DNA from: Peltaster fructicola
Lineage: Eukaryota; Ascomycota; Dothideomycetes
Direction: 5' to 3'
NCBI GenBank assembly: GCA_001592805.2
Contig: CP051140.1
Span: 3,411,501 to 3,475,500, forward strand
DNA: 64,000 bases
Shown here: one piece after another, positions 54,253 through 63,594 of the stretch
Numbering within the stretch: the first letter of the stretch is position 1
Layout: each line of letters starts with the position of its first letter
Translations under genes and position numbers: made by a program
The notes under the pieces: model-generated
Databases searched by the model: none
The model's input: only the letters and a program-made list of their open reading frames with translations
Told to the model about the DNA's origin: nothing

Positions 54253-55035
54253 ATGGACGAACAGGTTGAACGTCTCGCGAAGAAGGTATGGGCCAAGTTC
54301 CAGGACACGCCTAAGAGCAAGCGTCTGATGGTAGCAGTCAGTGGCATTCCAGGATCAGGTGCGTATGAAGAATGGCTTCGGCGCAGCGACTGAACACAGA
54401 CAGGCAAGACGACACTCGCAGCAAAGGTGGCTCAACGTGTGAGCCACTTCAAAGAAGCAAGCCCGAGCCTTGGACCAGGTCCTGATGTCGCCATCTTCTT
54501 GCCGATGGATGGGTACCATCTTACCCGCGCTCAGCTCTCTGCAATGCCGGATCCTCACACAGCACATTCTCGCAGAGGCGCTGCTTTCACCTTTGACGCA
54601 CCAGCATTCCTCGAGCTTGTCCAAAAGCTGAGAGAACCAATCTGCCCGGAGACTCGCACCATCTTTGCTCCAAGCTTCGATCACGCAGTAAAAGATCCTG
54701 TAGCAGACGATATTCCGATCGCCTCTACCTCAAGGATTATAATCTTCGAGGGCAACTACCTATCGCTGGGGACGGGCGCTGAAGAGTGGAAGGAGGCTGC
54801 TGAGCTGATGGATGAGCTGTGGTTCGTCGAGGTCAAGGAGGAGGTTGCGAGACAGAGATTGATCGCCAGGCATGTCGCGAGTGGAATCGCCAAGGACGAG
54901 ACAGATGCTGCTAAGCGGGCAGATGAGAATGACCTGGTCAATGGAAAGGAGATCATCGAAGGACGACTGAGGGTCGACGAAGTCGTGATATCGAAGGAAG
55001 ATCCAGAATGGACTGCAGAGAAACAAAGAGTGTGA
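54253..55035 (+). CDS. P-loop kinase of the YFH7 / uridine kinase-like family
   Basis: A predicted ATP-dependent small-molecule kinase related to yeast Yfh7, S. pombe SPAC227.14 and, more distantly, to uridine and pantothenate kinases. Two exons, 54253-54358 and 54404-55035, give 245 residues. The 45-bp intron interrupts the Walker A loop, which reads VSGIPGSGKTTLAAKVA after joining. Other signatures are FLPMDGYHLTRAQLSAMPDP with the catalytic Asp, and RRGAAFTFDAPAFLELV. The Walker B-like strand is RIIIFEGNYLSL, and the lid has VKEEVARQRLIARHVASGIA. The natural substrate of this subfamily is not established. The start is the first ATG (MDEQVERLAKKVW). Confidence 0.88.
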
Positions 55036-55424
55036 GATGAGTAAACATCATACTCAATCTATGTGAATGTCTACAGTGACATCTTGAATGTGACACAACC
55101 GGACAGAGTAGGAGAGCTCTCACGCGACCAAGGCACAAGCATGAGTCTAGCCGTGATGGCGACAGTCTGAGGTGAAAATGAGCCGATCGAGAGCTGCCGT
55201 CGAAATCACTGCAGCAAAACGTCCCCGCGCCGCAATGTGGTCTCAGCTCTTGGTAACCGTGATGTCATACGTGGCTTGCGTCGTCCAAGCAGCAGGTGAC
55301 CCAAAATGAGAAGACTCCTCGCCTGTTTCTCTCACCTTGCATCTTCTGCAAAAATCATCAACAACAGCTGTTTAAGAACTCACGAGACCATCAATTTCTA
55401 TCACCAATCCATCTTTCAATCACA
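55036..55424. other. Intergenic: promoter of the DUF1761 gene
   Basis: 389 bp with no coding signal. A CA/CT-rich stretch before 55425 resembles the leader of a well-expressed fungal gene. Confidence 0.4.
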
Positions 55425-56039
55425 ATGGCCACTCTTCACTGTAAGTGTGCCCCCTTCAGACTGAGCATGACGGCAGCATTGAGCTTTGTTTCGAAGCATC
55501 AAAACATGACGTGCTCTTCATGGCATGGCGAGAACAGCTGCTGATACATCACAGACCTTCCACCAGTCAAGCCATCGGCTATCGCCCTCGGCACTGTCTT
55601 CAACCACGTCGCCTCTCTGGCCATCCTTGGCCCAGTTTTCGGTGACACCTACCGCCAGGCACAGGCTGCCAACAGCAAGGAGGAGTTCTTCAAGTCAAAG
55701 GAGGCTGCCTCTGCTGCTGCAGCTTGGGGAACATCCCTCGTCGGCTCAGCCGTCCAGTCATACGGTGTTGCAGCTCTGATCAACTCTACCGGTACTCTCA
55801 GCTACAAGGGTGCAGCATACCTCGGAGCATTGATCTTCGCTGCCTCATCCGCTCCATCTGTAAGGCAATCCAATCATTCTCTTGACTATCACTGATAAGC
55901 CCAGTTCATTGCACAGATCTTCACCGAGAAGCGCCCAATGGACACCGTCGCCGTTGGTGCCCTCGCACGCGTTTTCGAGACCGTCGGTCTGTCTCTGTTC
56001 CTCACCTACTGGGGAACACGCCCAAGCGTCTTCAACTAG
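55425..56039 (+). CDS. DUF1761-type small membrane protein
   Basis: A small integral membrane protein of 151 residues from three exons: 55425-55440 (16 nt), 55555-55859 and 55905-56039; introns are 114 and 45 bp. Joined, the start reads MATLHYLPPVKPSAIALGTV. Hydrophobic segments are visible around HVASLAILGPVFGDTY, LVGSAVQSYGVAALIN, GAAYLGALIFAASSAPS and VGLSLFLTYW, consistent with four membrane passes. The layout fits the DUF1761 family, whose function is not known. Codons are strongly biased toward C-ending forms compared with neighbouring genes, suggesting high expression. Confidence 0.78.
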
Positions 56040-56183
56040 ATGCTAGACGAATGGATTGAAGTGCAAGCAGAGCATAAGCAGAACAATCGTTGTTTGGAGC
56101 AGAAGCGGATGCTTGCCGATGTATTCTAGGATGTTGTAGCGACTCAAAGATCTCAATCATCACATATTTGGAGCTGGTTTCTG

Positions 56184-56975
56184 TTATTCCATACGTCTGA
56201 TGCCGACTACTCGATTCAGACGCTCTTCTAGTCGTCCAAGTTGATCTTCAGAGTGCAGCACACTATCTCCATACTCACGGAGCATGACCGCCATACTATT
56301 CACTTGTCGAGATATTCGCCTTGTCTGCAGACGACTCAGCTGTTCCATCAGCGCCTGTGCATTTGACTTGTGATACAACCAGTCGAGTCTCCTTCTTAGA
56401 CCGTACGGTGCATACTTCACTCGCTGCGCCCAGTAGAGGTCGTCGTCCGAGTCTTCATTCCTTGATCTTCCTCTGTCTCTATTCTTCGCTCTTTTCTCAT
56501 ACGGTGGCGATGCATAGGCCGAATGCTCATAGTGTGGACTTGGCGAGAGATCACCTCTTCGTCGGTGTCGTGCTTGCTGTATGCCATCCTCGCCATTCTT
56601 CAGGAACGGTCGTTCCAACTGCTGGAACTGGCGGCAATATGCTCTGACCGTGTCTGACATTGTCTTGACCGTGACCTCATCTAACTCAACATTGAGAAGC
56701 TCATGTAGCGACTCGGGCAATTTCCGTCTGAACTTCCGCCTGTGTTTGTTGACTTTCTTAAGCACCTTCAAGCTCGCGCGCTCTTCCAGCAGCTCTTCTC
56801 GGAGATTGTTCAGCATCGTGTGTACATCGTGTGCCGGCTCCGAGACAGTCTCCAGATTCACCCATACCACCTTCAGAAATGTGCCAAGTGTGAACGCGAA
56901 TGAGACGAAGCCAATAATCGAGCTGGCAAACGATATCGGCGCAAGGGTGCTGTTTGTCGAGATTACCACTCCCAT
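56184..56975 (-). CDS. Hypothetical membrane-anchored fungal protein
   Basis: A single-exon product of 263 residues. An N-terminal hydrophobic segment (about 11-35; APISFASSIIGFVSFAFTLG) fits a membrane anchor. A long charged helical part follows (LNNLREELLEERASLKVLKK), then an Arg/Ser/Asp-rich linker. A second helical part (WAQRVKYAPYGLRRRLDWLY) leads to a coiled-coil-like C terminus with SEDQLGRLEERLNRV. The SFASSIIGFVSFAFTL type of N terminus recurs in fungal proteins of unknown function that sit near membranes. No catalytic motif seen. The 3' end is about 145 bp from the convergent DUF1761 gene. Confidence 0.7.
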   Translation of the reverse strand: MGVVISTNSTLAPISFASSIIGFVSFAFTLGTFLKVVWVNLETVSEPAHDVHTMLNNLREELLEERASLKVLKKVNKHRRKFRRKLPESLHELLNVELDEVTVKTMSDTVRAYCRQFQQLERPFLKNGEDGIQQARHRRRGDLSPSPHYEHSAYASPPYEKRAKNRDRGRSRNEDSDDDLYWAQRVKYAPYGLRRRLDWLYHKSNAQALMEQLSRLQTRRISRQVNSMAVMLREYGDSVLHSEDQLGRLEERLNRVVGIRRME

Positions 56976-57213
56976 CCTGGAGGTTGGAGTTGATATGCCT
57001 TACACATATGTAGTAGGGACGACCTCAATCAACAGAAGAAACATTAGCGACAGACTTACTACTGATTGAGAGACGATGGAGCACACGACAACCCATTGTT
57101 TACACCTTCGTCATCTGATGCTTTGGCTTAAATTGCTAGCCGTCGTCTCCGCTGCGCTACTCTGCCAACCTCACATCCTTCACATCCTACACTCGACGAC
57201 AAAGTGATAGAGC
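56976..57213. other. Divergent intergenic region
   Basis: Promoter region of the minus-strand membrane-anchored protein. No other gene signal seen. Confidence 0.35.
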
Positions 57214-57523
57214 ATGGTCTCTACGAGTACGACCTTCATAGATTGTGCTATGTGGTCCGTTTCGCGCCAAGATCAAGGTTCGTCTCTCTGCTACCGAGAT
57301 GAGTCACGATGTATTCAGGCCTGCGCGCTGGCTTTATCGATCCGAAGAGGCTGCGACTGTCCATCGCAACACCATGCAGAGACAATTGAGACGCCGCAAA
57401 GAGTATCAATGTGATACATCATACTGCATAGCTGTCGGAGAAGCCATTCATGATTCGCTTGGGGGCGAAGGCGCATACATGGATATTATTGACTCACAAT
57501 TTGCAAGCAGGCAGCCAGCGTAG
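57214..57523 (+). CDS. Possible small gene, weak model
   Basis: A plus-strand frame ending at 57523 reads as a plausible hydrophilic protein from an ATG at 57299 (MSHDVFRPARWLYRSEEAAT; 74 residues). It contains NTMQRQLRRRKEYQCDTSYC and a GEGAYMDIIDSQFASRQ tail. The frame is open back to 57245 without an ATG, and an ATG at 57214 in another frame could be spliced in (donor GTCCGT, acceptor ATTCAG at 57341-57342), but the donor is poor. No family recognised. It precedes the VIT/VWA gene by about 110 bp and could be part of its leader. Confidence 0.28.
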
Positions 57524-57633
57524 GCAGCAGAGGCGGCCTCAAGTATAAGTACTACTCCTCTCTCTCGTATTCTCTTCATCTACTCCAACAGCTGTCCAAC
57601 TACACTGACCGCGCCTTCCGTACTACAATCACT

Positions 57634-60421
57634 ATGTACGACCACACACGATCAGGCCACATCTGCGGCTGCTACTTCAATGGCGCTAGCAATGTTTTCT
57701 ACCATCCCCAACGATACTACCTCCCAGCAGTGGAAATAGAGTCGCATACCAAGGTTACGCCCATCTACTTTAGCACTCGTCTCAGGCAGAAGTTCAGCAA
57801 CCCTCACGACAAGACGATCGAAGAGCTTCGCTACACGTTCCCACTTTACGATGGAGTCTCAGTCAGCGCATACACTATGCAGTATGGCGAGAACACTCTG
57901 AAAGGCGTGGTCAAGCAGAAAGAGGTGGCAAGACAGACATATCAAGCAGCAGTAGACCGTGGTGAGACTACTGGGTTGCTTGAGAGCTTACCAGCTGGCG
58001 TCTTTGGCGTAACAGTAGGCAACCTACCAGCCAAGACAGATGTCTACGTCGAGATCACATACCTGGGTGAGTTAAAACACGATGCTGGCATCGACGGGCT
58101 GCGTTACACCCTGCCCACTGCGATTGCTCCCCGGTATGGCGATTATCCTGGAGAACTGCTCAAGAGCAATGTAATAGGGAAGGGAATCAAGATCACTGTC
58201 GACATTGACATGGGTAAATCTGCTATACGCAAAGTCCAGTCTCCGACACATCCGATTGCTGTCAGTATGGGCAGTGTATCTACGGACTCATCAGCAAGCA
58301 CATTCTCGCCATCATTAGGCTCTGCCTCTCTCACGCAAGGCAGTACAGAGCTGGGCGACGACTTCATCCTCCAGCTACTGATCGACGACATCTCGAAGCC
58401 ACAAGCCATACTGGAACACCACACAGAGCTGAACACACGCGCAATCATGACTACTCTTGTGCCGAAGTTCAACCTACCACTTTCCACGCCTGAAATCTGC
58501 TTTATCGCAGATCAATCAGGCTCCATGAGTGGCAGCAAGAATGCGGAACTTGTAGCTGCGCTGCACATCTTCCTTAAGTCTCTGCCTTTTGGTGTACGAT
58601 TCAACATATGCGCGTTTGGCGATCACTATACGTACTTGTGGCCAAAGTCACAAGCTTACAATGAGGAGAACTTCGAGAAAGCATCCAAGTTTGTGAACAC
58701 TTTCAGAGCGCAGTACGGCGGCACTAAGATCTATGAGCCAATTGAGCAAGCCTTTCTTCGAAGACACGGAGATCTGCCCTTAGAGATCATGCTGTTGACT
58801 GATGGTGAGATCTGGGAAGAGCAAGCCCTCTTCGAGTTGATAAACTCGAAACTACACACGGATGGTGTAGATGCAAGAGTCTTCACGCTTGGCATTGGCT
58901 CTGACGTCTCTCACACGTTGTGCGAGGGCGTCGCTCGAGCTGGCAATGGTTTCGCACAATTCGTAGTGCAGAATGAGGAGACAGATGCAAAGACACTGCG
59001 AATGCTACGGGCCAGTCTCTTTCCACACACCAAGGACTACTCACTTGAGATCAATTTTGACGATCGTGAGGATGCCACAGACGATTTTGAGATCGTTGAG
59101 AAGATCACCAACCAGCTACACATTGAGGAGACTGCAACCGAGTCAGAGCCCAAGGAGCCAAAGGCTTCAAGCATTTCCTTCTTCAACACCGATGCCGAAA
59201 CGGATCTGCCAACACAGACAAAAGATCGCTATGCTCATCTGCCTAACATCACAGTACCTAGTGTGCTACAGGCACCAAGCAGGATCCCACCTCTGTTCCC
59301 ATACAACCGGACAAATCTGTACTTCATCCTCGATCCGAACGCACCACAGAAAGAGGTTGTCTCAGTGACACTTCGCGCACGAGCGCCGTCAGGGCCGCTA
59401 GAGCTTACGATACCAGTCTATGTTAGCACTCCGGGGACCATTGTCCACCAACTTGCAGCACGCAAGACTGTCCAAGAGCTGGAAGAAGGTCGTGGCTGGA
59501 TCCAAGAGGGCAAGACTGATGACGGCTGGGAGGTGAAGAAGAAGTATGAGAGCCGTCTTGACGAGCTTGTAGAACGAGAGGCTGTTCGTCTTGGAGAGGC
59601 ATATCAAGTGGCAGGCAAATGGTGTTCATTCGTTGCTGTCAGTGCAAACGACACGCATGCTGAACCGCTTGACGCCAAAGTAGCAAGCTTGCACGACACG
59701 ACGAATCGTTTCGTACCTTTTGGAACCGCAGCATCGTCTGTAGGTAAGAAGAAGCGCAGTGGAGGGTTTCCTGAGGGCTTCAACGTCTCCAGGCCCGCCA
59801 GCGTACGCCATGGCAGTGCCACCTCCGTCAGCGCCAGCAACGAAGTACGGTGCCTTGAGCTCGCTCTTCGGAGGTGCGGACGCTCGTCACTCGGGAGTGG
59901 CACGATCATCAGCGACCAGTCTATTCAGCATGGGAGTCAATGCTTCAAGGCCTGCGCCTCCTGGGTTTGTGCAGCCTCAATTCCAAATGGATTGTGCAGC
60001 TCAGATGCCGCTCGGCTCGGACGAGGACGAGGATGATGACGAAGACATGGGTTTTGCATTATGCGATGATTTCAATGATCATGCGCCACAAGTTGAGCCA
60101 GCTGCAAGCGACAAGGACATCGATGTGGACTCGAAGAACGCTGCAGCAGTGCTACGCGCTGTGATCAATCTACAGACGTTTCCTGGATATTGGCGATGGG
60201 ACGAGAAGCTCATGAGGCTGATCGGGTCACCGGAATATGACTCCAAACAAGACGAGACCTCTGCCACTACATTGGTGCTCGCCTACTTCGAGATCAAGAT
60301 GCTCGCACAGCGTGACGTCTGGGAAATGGTTGCCCAGAAGGCACAAGCATGGTTGCAATCGCAAGTGCCAAGTGCAGAGTTAGACAAGCTCATGGAGGTT
60401 GCCAGGGGGTCGTTTTCTTGA
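57634..60421 (+). CDS. VIT and von Willebrand factor A domain protein
   Basis: A predicted cytosolic protein of 912 residues from two exons, 57634-59743 and 59793-60421, joined in phase across a 49-bp intron. The VIT domain (about 15-150) contains PLYDGVSVSAYTMQYGENTL and the family-typical LPAGVFGVTVGNLPAKTDVY. The VWA domain (about 285-460) carries a complete MIDAS: DQSGSMSGSK, the Thr in YGGTKIYEP, and the Asp in IMLLTDGEIWEE. It should therefore bind a divalent cation. The C-terminal quarter is linker-like with an acidic patch (SDEDEDDDEDMG). It ends with a conserved helical module (LRAVINLQTFPGYWRWDEKL) seen in PARP4-like and fungal VIT/VWA proteins. No signal peptide. Function is not established. 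Confidence 0.88.
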
Positions 60422-60491
60422 CCGGAAGGGCGAACTAGAATGTCATTAAGTTATGTAACCTCAGTTCCTAATAAAGCAAGGTCATGATCGT

Positions 60492-61340
60492 TCAATTGAG
60501 CTCGAGGCTTGCATAAGCCTGCACGATGCCTTCCGTCGAATTGTTAACGCAAATTTCATCATAGCTGTCGTCCGAATCACTTGAGCTGATGTCTTCCTCT
60601 GAACTGTCTGATGTGTCGGAGGTAGCTTGACTGATACGATCGATGAGCTGATGCAATGCTCTGTCAGGGCTGTCTTGGGCTCTTCTCTGTCGATACTGTT
60701 GAACTGCTGGGAGTATGTGCTCCATATACCAATTGTCGTCCACTCGCAAAGTATCCCAATCCCATACTCCAACCACTTCTTCAGGAGTAACCTCCCACAA
60801 GCACAAATAATGGTCCTTCCAGTAGTCACGTGTATACCTGGTCTCGACATCATAGTATGCCATCTCTTCGCTGTAGTTTAAGATTGGCAGACCCAGCTCG
60901 AACCGGGTCCGTGGATCTACCACAACGATCTCCTGATTCCCTCTGTTTCTCGTTCCACGATAATCAGCTAGTTCTTGGAGAGCTGTAGGAGACTTTGTGA
61001 AGGAGATGTAAGGGGTATCTGTCCAGTCTCCATGGTCGGCATGCGTGTTTAGTGTTTCTTTGCGTGTGATCTCTTTGTCCAGACGCATTCGAGGAGCTCG
61101 AGCTAACATCCGATGGTTACCATCGTCTGGAAGACTACCCGAGCAGGCGTCGTAGGTACGCATCAGTACGGAATCCTGCAGCTGGTCAAGCACACTACCG
61201 GGAAAGTGATGCCTGAGCACCGACGGCCATCTTCTCGACCACGAGCGTTTCTGCTCCGCCGTGACAAATATCCCTGGCGCCCGCAGGAGGGTTGTAACGA
61301 GATCGTAGGTGAGTAAAGAGCTGGTGTCACTGTCTACCAT
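60492..61340 (-). CDS. Fungal hypothetical protein resembling DUF7587
   Basis: A single-exon product of 282 residues starting at MVDSDTSSLLTYDLVTTLLR; three codons upstream lack an ATG. The N terminus is helical. The central part (about 70-215) has VLMRTYDACSGSLPDDG, then TPYISFTKSPTALQELADYR. These are followed by QEIVVVDPRTRFELGLPILN and LCLWEVTPEEVVGVWDWDTL. An Arg-bearing strand, then a (S/T)-rich 'ISFTKS' strand, then a strand ending near Glu is the order seen in ADP-ribosyltransferase-like folds, and fungal DUF7587 proteins share a similar layout; this is an inference from pattern only. The tail is acidic and Ser-rich (SDSSEEDISSSDSDDSYDE). It is convergent with the VIT/VWA gene, with 70 bp between. 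Confidence 0.6.
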   Translation of the reverse strand: MVDSDTSSLLTYDLVTTLLRAPGIFVTAEQKRSWSRRWPSVLRHHFPGSVLDQLQDSVLMRTYDACSGSLPDDGNHRMLARAPRMRLDKEITRKETLNTHADHGDWTDTPYISFTKSPTALQELADYRGTRNRGNQEIVVVDPRTRFELGLPILNYSEEMAYYDVETRYTRDYWKDHYLCLWEVTPEEVVGVWDWDTLRVDDNWYMEHILPAVQQYRQRRAQDSPDRALHQLIDRISQATSDTSDSSEEDISSSDSDDSYDEICVNNSTEGIVQAYASLELN

Positions 61341-61699
61341 GTTGCACAACTTGGTGGGTTTGTTCGATACTCTGACTTATGTTAGATCGTCGCATATCGT
61401 ACATCAATCGTTGTCGCAGCCTTTTGCTTGAACTTATAGCAGCGGGCGGGTCCTTACTGTAGATGATCCGCACGACTTGGTATGCCAGGTAGCAAGACCG
61501 GTGAAGCTGTATCCAATGACGAACACTGACAGGCAGTAGAGAATGCATAGATACCCAACTCTTCCCTGTCAACAGCCTGACGGTAAGCGGGACTGTGGCT
61601 CTCATGCCGGTGTGCTGTTGAGGCATGTGACTGACTTCCATGGCATAGATAGTAGCGGCTGGCTGCTTTGTGTTGGATTCTGATGGCCGTAGATGGTTC
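61341..61699. other. Divergent intergenic region
   Basis: About 360 bp between the DUF7587-like gene (minus) and the zinc-finger gene (plus). No gene supported; a minus-strand open frame here is an extension of the antisense frame across the zinc-finger repeats. Confidence 0.4.
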
Positions 61700-62689
61700 A
61701 TGAGGCAGACAAGCATGGCTACTTGCACCGACTGCGTTCGTACCTTCGTCTCAAAACGGGCTCTCAAGCAGCACCGCCGCGACGCACACGCGCTTGCTGT
61801 CACATATGACTGCACTGGTTGCGTGCGCAGCTTCGGCTCAGAACAGGCTCTCGAGCAGCACTGCCGCGACGCACATACGCTTGCTGTCACGTATGACTGT
61901 ACTGATTGCGTTCGCAGCTTCGACTCGGAGTCGGCTCTCGAGCAGCATCTACGCGACTCACCCGCACATGCTGTCACATATGAGTGCGACGAGTGTGATC
62001 GTGCCTTCATCTCGGAGCATGCTCTCGAGCAGCATTTGCGCGACTCACCTGCGCATGCCGTCACATACGACTGCGACGACTGTAATCGTGCCTTTGACAC
62101 GGAGCAGGCCCTCCAGCAGCACCTGCGCGACTCACCCGCGCACGCCATCACGTATGACTGCGACGAGTGTGATCGTGCCTTTGCCGATGAGCAGGCCCTC
62201 AAGCAGCATCTTCGTGATGCGCCAGCACACGCCGTTGGTCTCACCACTTCATACGATATGCGACCTTCTCTTCACCAGGACGTGTGCCAGTTACTTCGTG
62301 CTCACAGCTTGTCTTTCGGCTTTTTCGCAGCGGATGACCCAGAAGATGCCCTGCAAGAGCATGATACCAGTGTCATGGGCACATTTGTCTGCCCCAACGA
62401 GACTTGCTCTACAGTCAGATGGACGAGTCGCCAGATCGCTATAACAATTCGAGAGTACCGAGGCCGCCGGTATAATGCCAGGGTGTATCATCAACGCTGC
62501 GCATCTTGCGATGCGCTAAGTCGGCCAGAACTAGACGATTCGTACGCTGCGAGGGTCTCTTATCGCCTGGCGAGGTGGTCTGGTGTTGCAGTCGAAGCGC
62601 CACCCTTCGTGGGCCGGAGTCAGAGACCCCATCAAGCTGAACTCTGCGAGGGCTGCCGGCATGGTCATTGCAGACAAAGTCGCCTCTGA
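61700..62689 (+). CDS. Tandem C2H2 zinc fingers fused to a 3CxxC domain
   Basis: A single-exon product of 329 residues from the ATG at 61700 (MRQTSMATCTDCVRTF); the frame continues upstream without an ATG. Six zinc fingers lie in tandem at about residues 8-177. The first three have CxxC spaced C-x2-C-x12-H; the early ones end H-x4-H (HRRDAH, HCRDAH), while later ones read HLRDSPAH, that is H-x6-H, an unusual spacing. The C-terminal 120 residues match the fungal zf-3CxxC domain: FVCPNETC, SRQIAITIREYRGRRYNARV, then HQRCASC, SYAARVSYRLARWSGV and the diagnostic HQAELCEGCRHGHC. Zinc binding is near certain; nucleic-acid or protein binding is inferred. The antisense strand is open for 300 codons because of the repeats. 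Confidence 0.8.
   Translation: MRQTSMATCTDCVRTFVSKRALKQHRRDAHALAVTYDCTGCVRSFGSEQALEQHCRDAHTLAVTYDCTDCVRSFDSESALEQHLRDSPAHAVTYECDECDRAFISEHALEQHLRDSPAHAVTYDCDDCNRAFDTEQALQQHLRDSPAHAITYDCDECDRAFADEQALKQHLRDAPAHAVGLTTSYDMRPSLHQDVCQLLRAHSLSFGFFAADDPEDALQEHDTSVMGTFVCPNETCSTVRWTSRQIAITIREYRGRRYNARVYHQRCASCDALSRPELDDSYAARVSYRLARWSGVAVEAPPFVGRSQRPHQAELCEGCRHGHCRQSRL
61796..62230 (+). repeat. Five 87-bp tandem repeats encoding zinc fingers
   Basis: Five head-to-tail 87-bp units (29 codons each) begin at 61796, each starting A(V/I)TY(D/E)C and running to (T/A)(L/H). The units are closely similar at DNA level, more so among copies 3-5, pointing to recent expansion or gene conversion. A more diverged finger precedes the array. 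Confidence 0.85.
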
Positions 62690-63180
62690 TCTCAGGTTTC
62701 GACGGGAGCGTCGATATCTCTTGATCAGGTGTGATTTATCTGCTTGTAAGTTAGTGCTTTGAAACAATCCAGTCCAACGGCGATCATTGCGGCTCTGCTT
62801 GTGTAACAGGTGATTGTGCACTGCCATAAACTTAACATCAGCCAGTAGCTTCACGGACTATTGAAGGATAGCCTGTCCTTGCTACCACGAGCAGAAGCTA
62901 CTCTTCCTGTACAGCCGAGTCGCATCAGTACTGCTTTCGTAGATTCTCCAGTGCCTGAAAGCAAAATGCAGGCTCCAGATCTTGCGGCTTTATTTCATAT
63001 GGACTGTCCTGTGATAGAGGCTAGAATGTGAATGCAGTGTATCAAAGATCCTAGCGTCAGGCCGCGTTGTGAACCTTGCCCATGCTTGTGATGAGGATAT
63101 CGTTATATCAGTAATGGCTCATAGCGGATCCCGGTTCGTCGAAGGTACTGCTTGTCCCTCAAGGTTATCATTGTGAGGTG
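62690..63180. other. Intergenic, nothing recognised
   Basis: About 490 bp after the zinc-finger gene, with no supported coding frame, RNA gene or repeat. Confidence 0.4.
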
Positions 63181-63594
63181 CTATCGTTGTATCGGAAGTC
63201 TTCTGTGAAGGTGTCCTACTTTGCAACGGTACTTTCCGTCGAATCGTATGCTACAACAGACTTGTGTCGGACCGTAGACACAGCGAATTCTCGCCTCCAT
63301 GGAAGCTCTCCTAGTCGCTCTGGCGAGAGCATCGCGATAGACTATCATCACCGCTCTTGGATGTCTCCAAATCAGACCAAGGACATATAGTGTGCTTGCC
63401 TGCGTTGATGCTCTCTGGAGTTCAATGACGATGTCGCAGTTAGAACCTAGTCTAGTATCAGATGTCCAAGACCATTCGCTGTAATCTGACGGACTTCTGA
63501 GATTGAAGGTGAGCGAGACTCGAGACGTATGCTCGAGGGGCTCACGCTCGCATGGAATATTTGCAGAGTACTCACAAACCATTCCTCGAAGCAT
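63181..63594 (-). CDS. Unrecognised open frame, possibly coding
   Basis: A 137-codon minus-strand frame starting at MLRGMVCEYSANIPCEREPL. Its middle reads as plausible protein (SRVSLTFNLRSPSDYSEWSW, CDIVIELQRASTQASTLYVL), and its end is basic and Cys-rich. No family, signal peptide or membrane segment is recognised. It could be one exon of a longer gene, or chance. A plus-strand frame of 70 codons overlaps and is less convincing. Confidence 0.3.
   Translation of the reverse strand: MLRGMVCEYSANIPCEREPLEHTSRVSLTFNLRSPSDYSEWSWTSDTRLGSNCDIVIELQRASTQASTLYVLGLIWRHPRAVMIVYRDALARATRRASMEARIRCVYGPTQVCCSIRFDGKYRCKVGHLHRRLPIQR

Noticed and set aside
61327-62247. A 306-codon open frame antisense to the zinc-finger repeats
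   Set aside because: It is kept open by the 87-bp repeat periodicity; the sense strand encodes clear zinc ligands.
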